In this document: positions 46,519 to 59,168 of the stretch, in pieces
Layout of the letters: each line of letters begins with the position of its first letter
Numbering within the stretch: the stretch's first letter is position 1
Source: Armigeres subalbatus
Lineage: Eukaryota; Arthropoda; Insecta; Diptera; Culicidae
Length of the DNA stretch: 64,000 nucleotides
Direction: 5' to 3'
Assembly (NCBI RefSeq): GCF_024139115.2
Contig: NC_085140.1
Coordinates: 414,234,283-414,298,282 of the forward strand
The notes under the pieces: model-generated
What the model saw: only the letters and a program-made list of their open reading frames with translations
Told to the model about the DNA's origin: nothing
Databases searched by the model: none
Translations under genes and position numbers: made by a program

Positions 46519-47820
46519 TGTCAAAGAATGTAGGAGGTTCCTTCATCAGTGCTGCCACCTGGAAAAGTTTAGAGAAAAAGTTGAACCATGGAAATTTGAC
46601 ATGGCATGATATAGAAAATGAGAATTGAAATGTCAGTAGAACGTTATAGAATTTTTTTCGCCAAACAATTTGTAGTTTGTGGTGTTAGAAATTCAACAAT
46701 CTTAAGCATTAACTGCTTATTCGAAAAAAAGAGTATAAAAATCGAGATATCATGTCTATCTTGTATGCTTTTAAAATTCTAACCCCGTAAACCAAGATTT
46801 TTTGAGAAACATCCTTAATTTTTGTTTTATAACAAAAATATATTTTATTTCCTATACCACACCGTGTGAAATTTCAATGATTCTACTTTTTCTCTCGATG
46901 ACAGCTGGTGGTTTTCTCCTCCCCTATAGCGCAAAGACATGCAAAATTACAGGCAGACTCAATTGTTCGAACTTAATCGTTTGTTATTATAGGTAACACT
47001 ATCCTATCTCCTCCTGTTTTTTGAGTATGAGAAAGAAGTTTTCGTAAGTAATTCCTCAGATAAAAGTGTTTTGTTATTTCAAATGTATTTACATGCACAC
47101 ATATTTGGAGCACGGAAATAAGTGCAACATTCAATCAAACTTACTGTTATTTAGAATGGAAATAAATTCGCCGCTTTTAAAATTTATCTAATTTAATTGA
47201 GGCAAGCACTATGGATATACTATGCCCAGTAAGTCAATGTTTCCCATTCTAGGCCGGATGGAGAAGCGAAGTCAACATCTTTGGGTTGTCAATCCCACGC
47301 ATTTGCTTGCAAGGCCAACTGGAGACTTGCCCTCAATCCCATTTCCAAAATACAAGTCCAGTATTCAGTTCTATCTCGTAATCAGAATCTAGTTTTTAAG
47401 CATATCCAATTTTTCCAACTTATATTCTAATCCAAGGCAATTTTTTGCCATAAGTTCTCTAGTTAAAAACTATTTTCATTTCAATATTTGAAACCAAGTT
47501 AAATCCAAGTTTTAAATCAATTATTTTTTTAATTTATTGATTTATCATATTACTTGACCCATTGGCAGAATCAAATATCAAAATACATACACAATATCTG
47601 ATGCAAATATACCATAAATAAACAAATCAATCCGGCAATTTTTGAGCACTTTTTGCTTCTGGAATTTCAACTATTTTAATTTCCAGATATATTCCTTTTT
47701 TCGCTAATGTATCCAGCATTGCAAACCAAAACTAATAGAATCTTTGCTTCAGCAGACCAAAACCAATAGGTACTTCGAATGGGAAAGCCAAACCATTTTG
47801 GTGGCGAATCATTTACGCCG
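46519..47820. other. Intergenic DNA, AT-rich repeat relics
   Basis: 47340-47600 is an AT-rich block that includes the uninterrupted, inverted relative of 43440-43730. No gene seen. Confidence 0.45.
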
Positions 47821-47954
47821 GCGCTTCTCCAGAGCGCCTTCGATATGCTATGTAGAATTCGATGAGAACAATAAATAATTCAATCCTTCACGCCTAAAAT
47901 CAATTAGGTTTTCAGCGATCGTGTACGTACACGCACGTTTCACTCACACTTTTA

Positions 47955-48460
47955 GGGGAGAATAGTGCATAATGCACCCCTGGGGCAAAATGGCCTCACT
48001 CATAAAATCATTCATATAATCTGTTGTAGGACATTTATGAACGAATATTACTATTTCAATTCATATTTAGTTATCCATCATTGAGCTCCATTGGAAAAAT
48101 TGAGCAATATCCCTTCATATTCACACAAATTTAACGATTTGCTATTCTGCCACCACACCTGTAAGATTGTAGCTCAATCCATTAAGGAAAACAAACAACC
48201 ATGCGTTCACCATCATTTTACATGCAATTGAGTCATTTTACACCACCATTCGGGCGTTTTGCCCCATGCCTATTCTTAAAACATTCTTTAAATACGTCAA
48301 AAAGTCATAATAACCTTATTGTTTTGAATAGGAATACCATTGTGAAATGTAGCTGGGTTTGTAAATTTTGTACCTATACGTTGAAATGGTTGGGTATTCT
48401 TGTTTATATGGGCGAAAACATCGGAAAAGCTTAAGCGGTGCATTTTGGACTGTTCTCCCC
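47955..48460 (+). mobile_element. TA-flanked MITE-like element (copy 1)
   Basis: GGGGAGAATAGTGCATAATGCACC at the left and GGTGCATTTTGGACTGTTCTCCCC at the right are imperfect inverted ends between TA dinucleotides (47953-47954, 48461-48462). A second copy is inverted at 51902-52165. Confidence 0.7.
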
Positions 48461-49789
48461 TACTCGGTTTGTTTGCAACCACGAGCAGCTGTCACGGCAA
48501 AATCAAATGGGATTGTTTGCAACCACGAACCTGCGTTCGTGTTGGTGAGAAATGTCGGCGAGACCCTAATATTGCTTGTGCCACCAATTTTTAGACTATT
48601 GCGAAAATTGTTGATGGCAGCTTACTTTCCCTCAATCATAGTACTCAATGAGATCTGTTACGGTTGATAAACAATTTACCGTACGTCGGTCAGGCAACGG
48701 TTGTGTTTATAAAATACCAATGATCAAAACTATAACTCTTAAGCGTATGGTTACATATTTTATGATTTTGATATATCAATCTATACAATACAATACAATA
48801 CAATCAATACAATAAGATTTGCAAACTATTATGAAAATATAATTAAATACTTTAATTTTCAATTCACCCATAATTAAGTTTAGCGAATACGTTGTCGATC
48901 ATGATCCTTTTATGTAGGGATGGAACCATCTAGATCTAAACATAGGTGAATAAAATAGCGCTGGACATGGGATCGTTTAACATGACTATAACAAATATGC
49001 TCACGCTGACTGTCAGCAAAGTGATCACAAACCTTTGATTTTTTATATATAAAAGTAATAACCAGTACGTCGAAACGGTTGGCATCTATTATGACTCATT
49101 GAAGCAGCAGGTGGAAAAACACGGGAAAGACGCAACCCAACACTTCCTCTGCTATGACAGCTGATGACGAAATTGTGGAATTTTTGAGGTAGTGCTCCTG
49201 GTGCCAATCAGATCATTTGGCGTATCGATAATAATTAGGCCCTCGTTGGAGCATACGGATCGCTAAAATATTATAATCAAAATGATAATACATATAACGC
49301 GAAATTACCATATTGTCTATCAATAAACCAATAATCCTCTAGATCTTTATTGATCAGTACCGCCTATGAATGCAGTATTCTGGTTTGACAAGCAAAAATA
49401 GGGAGTCAGTCAAAACAAATGTTAAAGTATCAATCAAAGCAATCTTACATTTCTGATTATGAGGGATCGTGGCTGAGAAAATAATATTCGCTCAGGAGTC
49501 TAACAAGGTGCAAATTTCTCAATAACACAGAGATATGTTTGCTTCACACAAAACGGACCTAATGCAGAACAACACCTAGATGAGCGACACACAGCCACAA
49601 AAATAGCTCGTGTGGTTTTATTGTGGTGATTAGCTTGGATTTCAATATTTTCAACAGTATTTGGTTCCTCATGAAACAAGCAATCGGTACAAACGTTTAC
49701 ATGTTAAAAAGGACCGTAACTGTAACTCATTTAGGTGTTGTTCTGCATTAGGTCCGTGTTGTGCGAAGCAAACACTTCTCTGTGTTATT

Positions 49790-50010
49790 GATTTTAAGCG
49801 TGTTCGACATCACAAGCCGAAACTGATGAGCAAATCATGCAATCCGGTGCTCTTCCAGAGCGCCTTCGACGTCGCAAGTCGAAACCGATGAAAAATAAAT
49901 CAATTGATCTGGCGCTCTTTCAGAGCATCACCGACATCGTAATCGAAACCGATGAGAACAAATTACTTCAACCGTGCTTTTGAATTCGACGGTACAAGCC
50001 GAAACCGATG
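49790..50010. repeat. Tandem ~70-bp repeat, about 3-4 degenerate units
   Basis: Each unit carries GTGCTCTTCCAGAGCGCCTTCGAC, then AAGTCGAAACCGATGANAA. A single related unit occurs at 47815-47885 (GGCGCTTCTCCAGAGCGCC). Confidence 0.65.
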
Positions 50011-50264
50011 GAAAATACTCTATTCATCCCCCACTTTCTAACTGCAGAATACTGTGTCTAATAAAGCGTGCAACCCTGTGGGTTGCCCGACAAAGAAGGC
50101 ATGGCCTGCTATTGACTTCTCCAAATGAATAGAAGTGTGCGTGATTCCGCGGTATTCCTCTCAAAGAGTTTGTGATAGTTTTGCTGCAACTAAATTACCA
50201 CCCACTTTTATTTCACACATCCTATACAGTGACATTAGTGTTGGTGAATCTGGCTTTGGAGAAG

Positions 50265-50400
50265 TCAATTAACTAATCAATGATGACCTGACCACCGATC
50301 CATTATACAGATGATATTTGCATTTATGTCATCAATGTACACTGAAAGTGATTAACCAAATTTGTAATATATCTCACCCTCACAGTTACTTCAATTCTTT
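50265..50400 (+). repeat. Dispersed repeat, copy 2
   Basis: Second copy of the repeat at 44205-44350 with small differences. Confidence 0.6.
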
Positions 50401-50568
50401 TACAAAAAGCTATCGCTCTTTTTTTTTTAAACTATCTTGTAATATTTTTGTTGTTCGCCTATCTTAATAGCCTTTTGAACATCTATTTTAATTTTTCAAA
50501 TTTTAATTAGAATTTTAAACACCCAATCTTATAACTCAAGATTGTTCAATTTGTCTATTACCCTTTCT

Positions 50569-50703
50569 CAGAGTATATGTAATTAAAAGTGGCGACATGT
50601 GCTGCATTTGACAGATATCTAGCTCGTCTGGAACACGATTTTGTTCCAGCAGATGAAATTTGTTCCAATTCTGACAACGTCGCCACTCATTACATACACT
50701 CTG
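50569..50703. mobile_element. hAT MITE, 135 bp
   Basis: CAGAGTATATGTAAT and ATTACATACACTCTG are terminal inverted repeats with one mismatch, and GTGGCGAC/GTCGCCAC lies just inside. A perfect 8-bp duplication CCCTTTCT (50561-50568, 50704-50711) is diagnostic of hAT insertion. Confidence 0.9.
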
Positions 50704-50859
50704 CCCTTTCTCGACACTCCAAATTCTAAATCAATCCAACCCAATTAAGGATGTTCTTCAATTCCCCCGATTTGATCGACTTATCTAAGTTGTCTATTAC
50801 CCAAGTGTTAATAATATTCTCCTATTGTACTTGATGTGTCTAATTTATCTATTAAATTT

Positions 50860-51330
50860 ACTTGAAGGACTTTTCGCTGGAACTCTCGTAAAAATATTAA
50901 CAGGAAGTTCCGCAAGAATTCGATGATTTTTTTTTTATAAGAAATCGTATAATAATTTCCAGTAGAATATGCATAAAATTTACAAGAATTCGGTTCAAAT
51001 CCAAAGCAATTCACAGAATCTCTCGGAGGAAATACTACAGGAGTTCACGGATATTTTTTTTGCCGGAATAAATGGAGCATTTTTTGGAGAAATTTTAAAA
51101 GGAATTTTAGGAGGAATTTAGCATTGAAATCTTGAGTATCTTTAGTAGTTTCCGACAAAATTGTTAAACATTTTTCTGCATGAATAAATGGATAAATTTC
51201 CGTCGGCATTGCTGAAGCAGTTTTTTTTTGGGTTTTCTGGATGTATTCCCTCAAGATTTTCCGCCATCGGCAGCAAAAATAAAAAATGTCGATGTTAAAA
51301 TAACCGGCAATTATCAATCCTTATCTTATT
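50860..51330. repeat. Degenerate GGAATTT/TTCCGCAAGAATTC repeat block
   Basis: Phrases such as GGAAGTTCC, AAGAATTCG and GGAGGAATTT echo the interior of the 14577-22901 element; ends were not found. ORFs here are not credible genes. Confidence 0.4.
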
Positions 51331-51901
51331 ATTTTCCTCAGAGATAAAACCAAAACCCGCAAGTTAATTTAAGGCAACACGCAGCATATTATCTTTAATA
51401 GTGAACTCCAAGACTTCAGCAGTGATGGGCGCTTTTCTACTGACAAGTGCAATAGCACCTCTCGTCCATCGCAGTGTTCAAGAATTGGTGCTAAGTTTTC
51501 CGCACTTCAACAAATTCAAGAAAACATCTTATTTAGTTTGAGTAGGTAACTAGGTCCCTAAATTACTGTTCTTAATTTTTAGTTGGCTGTGATGGAACCT
51601 TCCGTTGGACTTCAATCAAACTAACCACAAGAGGTGCAGCTTATTCAAAATTGAACAGACGACCGACGATAAGGAGATGGAAAAAAGGATAATGGGTAAA
51701 GCGCGCCAAGCAGCAGTAATGTAAAACTTATCAAATTAGGTAAGTTTTTAAACTTAAACGTTCTGCTATAGAATACAAAGTAAGGAAACGAATTCATTAT
51801 ACAGGTGGTCGGGATATAGCCAAACCGCACCAAGCGGCTTTTCAACTGACTTATTCGTTCGTAAAAAGAAAACGAAACCATTTCATATCAATTCATGCGT
51901 A

Positions 51902-52165
51902 GGGGAAAACAGTTCAAAATGCACCCTTTTTACGATGTTTTCACCAATAGAAACAAGAATACCAAACCATTTTAACGTGGTGATGCAAACTTTACATAAC
52001 CAGCTGACTTTTCCCTTTTTGTGGCACAGACCTGTTGGTCCATATATATTTTTCATGACTTTGTAACGCATTTAAAAAATGTTTTGAAAATGTGAAATGA
52101 CTCAATTGCATATAAAATAAAAGTAAACGTATGGTTATTTGTTTTTTTCTTGGTGGATTGAAAGT
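51902..52165 (-). mobile_element. TA-flanked MITE-like element (copy 2, truncated)
   Basis: The reverse complement matches 48190-48460 (ATGCAATTGAGTCATTT, GGTATTCTTGTTT, GAAAACATCG, GGTGCATTTTG). The other terminus is missing. Confidence 0.65.
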
Positions 52166-54350
52166 TAAGGGGTTGTCTTTGGAAAACGAGCAATTCAGTA
52201 TAAGGACCGATTTCAACCAAATTTTGTACACGTATTCACAATGAAGAGCCGATCGTATGGGAGGATAATTTGGGAAAGGGGGAAGGGGTTTGGAGGGAGG
52301 GGTATTGTTCAGAAAACGGTACGTCAGGCGTGAAAATCGTAAGTCATAATGTGCGATGGGCGTATCGGACATTGGGCATACTTCAAATTTCCCATTCTTT
52401 AGATAGGTTATTTGAGATTGTAAAATTCCCCGGAAACCAATTCTTTTAATTAAAAAAAAATCCAAAAAAATAATAATTTCCCGGAAATAACATATCTTTG
52501 AGAATAACTTTTTCCGCAAGTATCTTAAGTATCTTGAAAACATTTCTCCGGAAATGACGGAAAAATACCAAAAAAATATTTGCCGGAATTAATGTTTTTG
52601 AAAGTGAATTCTACCTTATTTTAATCATTGGATGTTCTTTAACCAATCTTTTGATTTCCTATCAACTGAGGAAGTACCAACAATAAAACACGATAACCCC
52701 GTTTACCAATTGGTTTTAGCGAAATCAAATTGACAATTACAACAGCTGCAAAATCAAACTGGCAATCCCGGACAAGGCCGGGTACATACAGCTAGTCAAC
52801 TATGAAAGCTTAATAATTTTTCTACGAAAATACGACCAACAACGTTACAAACCTTGTTTCGAGTTCATTGCGATTTAATCCAGCAAGCGCCTGGTGAATA
52901 GGCACCAAGTCTTACCATTTTGTCATTCAACCGGCATTGACTTTATCTAGGGTAGGTAGACGATTGAAACCTCAGCCTATTATGCTGTGGTTGAGCACAT
53001 TTATCGTTGTAGATCTTCATATATTTTGAAGCTCTTATCAAAATTATGCCACCAGATGGCTTGCTTACTTATGGTTATTACGCGAAGTAGTCAAAAACAA
53101 CAATAATTGTGCACAATCAATTATTTAGTTTTGTGCGAAATGGACTTTATATTCGGCATTTTTTTCAAATCTGAGCTCTGGTGGTGAATGCTTTTTCAGC
53201 CCAATAATTGTTCGTAAAAACCGGAAGGTTATAATGTACTGCTTCAAATGAAAATAGCAAGCTGTATTTTGGATACAAGCGCTTTAAATATTGCCCAATC
53301 AAGTTTTGGTTAATCGTGTCGCTAGACTAATTGAAATTGTGTATTTCATATGACTGCTAATATAGTGTGATTTTTATCCGTTCATCTAATGTGTGAAAAT
53401 GTGTAGAAAGTTCATTCAGAAAACATCTTAATGGAACAAAAGAAAGAATTTATTTTTGTATTCCGTATGGAATCAACACACATATATTATACCTGCTACT
53501 CTGTGTTCTGAAATTGTCACTATGAGCTTACAAATTTTCATCATGGAAGAATAAAAGAATCGATAAAATAAATGGGAAAATCTGCTAGTAAAGAAAGTAG
53601 TGATAAGGAATAAAGTATCTCTCGCATTGTACGTTTTTACTGGTACCTTATCAAATTAGGTTTTACTTTTAATATAATCTGTGGCTGTGAAATAGATCGA
53701 GTAGAAGCATCGAGAACAGACATGGAGGCTCATACAAAGTTTCGATGAAATCCTGTGTAATGCTCCGCCAATGCAGACTGCCCTACATACAAACTCAATC
53801 TCACCAAGCGATGGCATTGGCTTACACTACGTAAACAAATCGGAATGAACACTAGCGCTAAAAAGTAATATACGGCAAAACGACATACTTCAAAATAACC
53901 AATACAAAAATTTACACATTGGCACGATTCAAGATTAACGTCTGTTCTCTGTGGCAGAAGCAACTATTGGTTATCTGCGTTCTGCAGTAAGGTAGAAAAT
54001 GTTCGAATCGATATTAACACTATTGCTTCAATTGCATGAAACTACTCAGCAGAATTTGCATTTTATTGAAGGATCATTTTTAATCTCATTGTTCTTTCGC
54101 CTAACTTCAAAGATTAATATGAGGTTATTGGGGTTATGTGCTGTATCATACCCTGTGATGTAATACTGCGTGTTTCTATTGCATTTTAGTTTAAAATTAT
54201 TCATTGTACCTGATTGTCCTCTGCGAAGTAGAATATTAGAATTTATACCAATAAATACAATATTTTAGAAAATATAATCATTCAATTAGTTGGTAAAAAT
54301 AGACTAGAGGCAACAAATTGCAAGTACAGCATACATGTGTGTACCGCAAC
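52166..54350. other. Intergenic DNA, possible Helitron 3' end
   Basis: CCGGACAAGGCCGGG with TACAGCTAGT at 52768-52797 is a hairpin followed by a CTAG end, as in Helitrons. The rest shows no gene. Confidence 0.35.
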
Positions 54351-54371
54351 TCTGTCTTTTATGGCATCGAT

Positions 54372-55914
54372 TCAAATTTTCTCCACTTTCAACCACAGTC
54401 CCTGCTTTGGAGTCAGTATAAAATTATGCGTCACAAACTCCATCTCCCCACTGCTGTTAGGTCCCGGTGAGAATCGAAAATTATTCAACAACAGCACCAA
54501 CCCGATGCGGGCCTGCATCATTCCGAATCTCACCCCGATGCAAATGCGTGGCCCTTCGCCAAACGGGGTCCACGCGTACGGGTGTCGTTTGCTAACCTCT
54601 TCCGGGCAGAAACGATTCGGATCGAATTTCTCCGGTTCGGGGAAAATTTCCTCATCGCGATGGATCGCGTAGACGGGAATCATGGTTGCAGTGCCAGCCG
54701 GAAGAACTGTATCCGTGTTCGGAACATGGTAGTCTTTGGTGGCTACCCGGAAATGTAGCGGAACCGGTGGATAAAGGCGCAATGTTTCTGAAAAGAGAGA
54801 AAAATAAGTTTTTGAAGTTACTGTCCGTAAATAATTTGAAATCCAAACCATTAATGATCTGATCGATGTATGTCATCTCCATAATGGCTTCATAACTCAT
54901 AACACCGTTGTGTTTTTCAAGTGTCTCCTGAACACATTTTCTTCCCTTCTCTTGAATATCCAGGTTACGTGAAAGTTCGTACAACGCCCATGTCATTGTC
55001 GTTGACGATGTTTCGAAGCCGGCAATAAAAAATACGTATGCTTGTGCTGCAATCTCATTTATCGTGAGTTGATCTGAGCCAGGCGATTGCCCCTCCAGCA
55101 TTCCTATACAAAGGTCCATGAAATCATTCCGACTAACTTTGTTTTTGACTCGGTATTCGATGGTGCTCTTTACCACGTTCATGAAAAACTCCGAAACGTC
55201 GGGAAGAATTTCAGTGATACCCAAAAATCGTGCGAAATTAGGAAACGTCATTTTGAACAAATCTTTCAAGTCATTTCGGCGTGTCTCAAAATGTTTGCGA
55301 CTCATTTCTCTAAACTTTGAGTTCGGTTCCTGCATCGAATTGCACTCAATACCAAATGCGCATGTTCCAATGATATCGGTCGTGAATCTTGCCAGCAAAT
55401 CTCTCATTTCAAATTCGCTCTCTAGCGTTGCTTTTTCGTTCAGATATTCTCTAAATTGGTTTCCAGCAGCAACCATCGTTGGGTACATCATTTTCATTTT
55501 ACCAGAAGTGAAGGTCGGTGATATTTTCGATCGTAAATTCCTCCACTTGGCCCCTTCCAAACTGAACAGATGCGCAGAAAGTGGATCATCTTTCTCGTTG
55601 TAGTACATCCCACGATTTTGAAAGTATTGGAAATCCTTCACCAAGATACATTTAATCAGCTCCAAATCCAGTGGGATGGCGATCGGTTTGATTACCATGA
55701 GTATGCCAGCCAATGGGTGTTGGCCTTTGAATTGCCGATACCATTTTTGAAACTGCTTTGCCGGATGCGTCGTTTTGTCGATCAGATCGAAACTGGCCGG
55801 AATGTGCGGTATGTTGAGATCGGCGAAAAAGCGCAGATGTTTTCGCAAAAGGTAGAACCCGTACGATAACAAAATTATAACAGCTGATAGCAGTACTGAT
55901 GTGACAGCGTCCAT
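54372..55914 (-). CDS. Cytochrome P450, CYP6 family (copy 4)
   Basis: Exon 1 55914-54849 and exon 2 54787-54372, with a 61-bp intron (GTTTGG...TTTCAG, phase 1), give 493 residues. Same exon lengths as the 24104 gene and about 92% identical by eye, but on the opposite strand 30 kb away. Anchor at residues ~5-23; WRNLR, AGFETSS, ETLR (356-359), [17 protein letters not shown] with Cys438 all intact. Differences cluster at the N-terminus (residues 1-75), at ~225-245 and at the [17 protein letters not shown] segment, while residues ~105-215 are identical. Role: ER monooxygenase, probably detoxification. Subfamily not assigned. Confidence 0.93.
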
Positions 55915-56280
55915 CTTTAGTCGGAGTTTTAAATCACTGAATGGTTACTAAGCTGAGGACAGCGATATCATATCAGACAACTTAAGTATTATCGCAACGA
56001 AATCTCAATCGTAACTGATACAGGCCAGTCGAGAATTGGTTGAGTATGAAAGCAGTAAACTCGTTTGACTGTATGAACACACACAGAGTGGGTGGGAATG
56101 AGATATACGAAATGATCTAATTGGAATTACGCATTTGTTGTTGAAGGAATGAATGAGGCACGATACATTTAGACAAATTTGGAATTCATTTTAACACACA
56201 CAGCTCTTCACACCTTCATTCGGTGGACAGTTCGAATGCGTGCAAAAACAGAAAGCAATAAATCCCATCAGTTGTTTTGA
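55915..56280 (-). promoter_or_regulatory. Conserved upstream region of the 54372 P450
   Basis: Minus-strand counterpart of 23741-24103. TTCAGTGATTTAAAACT sits just before the ATG, GATATCGCTGTCC lies further upstream, then ATCAGTTACGATTGAGATTTCGTTG and GATCATTTCGTATAT. Similarity fades beyond ~56280. Confidence 0.55.
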
Positions 56281-58397
56281 AGAGCTTGTGGTGGTAATGT
56301 GCTTAAGCAAATTTTTTATGTTGTTTATGGAAGTGAAATCGAGAATGATTTAGATTCATCCTGCAGTTTTATATCATTGTATTTGTGCTTTGTGTTGTTT
56401 TATTATATGTGCAATGATAAATTACTGGTAGATAGATTGTATATGCAAGAATGACGTAATTGGTGCAAACTTTATAACATTTTGAAGGGATGGATTGACA
56501 ACAATATTCGATTGTAATGTGGAAGAATCGAAGGATAAATTAGAACAGGGACTGGTTACAATTTCTTTTTCTTTCAAACCTCCTCAAACTTCTGAAGCAA
56601 TAATCAAATAAAACTTTTTCTTTCGTGAAATAGTTTTTGAAAAACGTTGTATAATTATGAGATTATAAAATTCTTGCATTTACTTCTATTTTGAATAATT
56701 TAAAGAGTGAATCAAGTTTGATAAATTCGAAGTACAAACTAAAAGCTGTTACAGATGGCTGGTATTCTGCTAATTTTTAATCAATTGTTTGCCTTATTAA
56801 GGTAAAGTGACTTATCGGGTGTTAGAGTGCATAAACATTTTCTACAGTAGAACAGTAGGGATGTACATGAGCTGCATGTAGTACAAACCAAGTTTGATCT
56901 GATACTAAATATTTTGACGTAAACTACGTCTAAGGGGAAGACTCCGATACAGGGTGTAAAATGAAAATTTTAAAATTAAGGACCGTCACGAAATCATGTA
57001 AGATTTGCAACAATAATAGGTCCTTTATCTTTCAATGGATTTTAAAGATTTATATATCAATAGATTCGCAAACTCTCCAGCAATTTCCAAGTAGTATTGA
57101 AACTTTTGAGTATCAACGCCTAACTATTGAAACATTTTAATTATTTCATACATGCATCTCCTATGCAGCGCGTTCCAATCCTTGGTAATTGCCTCTTTTT
57201 AGGGTATTATCCATTGTTGAACTGGGGTGTATGAATGAGGTGGCCCAGCTGCTGGAAAGTAGGGTCCCACTCTCTCACAGAGTGGAAGATGCTGCTAAAG
57301 CTGGGTAGTAGCCTGGGACATGGATATATGAAAAAAATAAATTTTCGTTCCCTCGTATTTTTCAGAAGCCTTTTGGGTCTTACAATGCATGTACGAAATT
57401 TCAGATCAATCGGTGAAACTATATTTTAGCGCCGGCGATTTTATTTTTCCATAGGATTTACTATGGGGAAATTTACCTTTACAAAGAAAAAATCCTCAAG
57501 GTGTCCCATTATTCTCTAACGATAAATCGATCCAACTACATCATAGGAAATTTAACCAGCAAACTTTCATTGGAAGACCGCAAATTGATCCGACGCTCGT
57601 GAAAAATGTTATTTACATAAAACTTTTTGCTGTATGAACGCAAGGCTCATTGCACTTTTTGTTCCAGCATCACTGCCGTCTGCTGCTTGCTGTTTTGTGC
57701 CCGAGACACCACTTTGCGTGGAGGATTCGCTTAGCATGAATGAAAAGCGGGTTACTAGGGATACGTTTATAGGCCTTGCTGTTTGAGTCTTCGTCCTTCT
57801 AGGTAGAAGAAATTCAACCAAATTTCAATGAAGGTGTGATTAACAAAAAAAAGCATGTAACGCACAGTTTCCACACACAATACAACGAAGCGACTATAGA
57901 TGCGAGGTAAAGGTTGGGGCCTCTCATTCTCGACGTCAATAGTTCGAAGCTGGTCTGAACGTGAATTTATTTTACGATTCTAATATTCTTTAGGAAATTC
58001 TTTATTTCTTATTTCCAAATTCTAACTTTCGAGAAGCTTTCTAGTATTTCTAAAAGACTGAGATATCATTCTTGTGATACTGATTTCAGAAAAGAATAAT
58101 TTAATGAAATTGCTTTGCTTCTTTGATATTTGATTGATTCAATAAATCAAATCAAAGTCTTGAATTATAACTAATTTTCTATTTTTGAAGAGGGCATTCC
58201 TTTGACTTTCATAAAAACTTTTTTTTCAGCCGTGTATTTTTTTTAAATATGAAGTGATGATTTGCTTAATTAGTTTACATCTAATCAGTAATGATGTTGA
58301 TAGTTAATAGTTATATTTTAAAATAATGAACTACTGTAAAAATAGTTCTTAATATCACCGTTGATGTTATACACGAATATTTTGAGTTCATAAGTAG
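56281..58397. other. Intergenic DNA, no gene seen
   Basis: AT-rich; short ORFs at 57235 and 57609 show no domain or splice support. Confidence 0.45.
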
Positions 58398-58509
58398 CAG
58401 AGGCGCCGTCACGTTCCGAGACGTGGGTAGGACAAAAACTTGATTATCAAATCTATTGAATACTTTTCGAGAATTTCAGGGACTTTCCGGAGATTTTTTC
58501 GGACATCCT

Positions 58510-58781
58510 CTTCTTCTTCTTATTGGCATTACATCCCCATACTGGAACAGAGCCGCCTCGCAGCTCAGTGTTCATTAAGCACTTTCACTGCGAGGTTTCT
58601 AAGCCAATTTACCATTTTTGCATTCGTATATCATGAGGCTAACACGATGATACTTTTATGCCCAGGGAAGTCAAGAGAATCCAATCCAAAAATTCTCTAG
58701 ACCGGCACCGGGAATCGAGAACCCAGCCACCCCCAGCATGGTCTTGCTTTGAAGCCGCGCGTCTTACCGTACGGCTAAGGA
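58510..58781 (-). mobile_element. tRNA-derived SINE (Feilai type)
   Basis: Reverse orientation: (CTT)n, GCCGCCTCGCAGCTCAGTG body, GGGAATCGAGAACCC at the B box (a 2-base insertion disrupts it), A-box complement near 58765. Perfect 9-bp duplication GGACATCCT (58501-58509, 58782-58790). Confidence 0.9.
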
Positions 58782-59168
58782 GGACATCCTTAGATATGTT
58801 TAAATTCCCTATGACTGTTTGGACAGTCTTAAAATTTTATAAAATATTTGATGATTTCAAGCAATTATCACTAGCTTCTAGGAAATCTATCAATGAAGCT
58901 CATGATCGTGCAAAAATCGTGGGAGTTCAGTACTATTTACGGTTTTCCAGAAATCTCAAGAATTTCAGACTTTTTTCTTCTTAACTTCTAAGATTTTATG
59001 TAAACGTACGTATATTTGTGATTCCTACAGCATTTGGTACAATAATCATAAATTGCTTCATATTCGCATATTTCTGCGATTGTTCTCTCATATCTTTGTT
59101 TCATTTCTCAACTTTTGGAGACGAGCTCGGCAGTCTGGTGACTACCGCTTCTGCCTTATAGACATGAG

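Noticed and set aside
49790..50010. CRISPR-like array
   Set aside because: Units are tandem without unique spacers of constant length, and the genome is eukaryotic.
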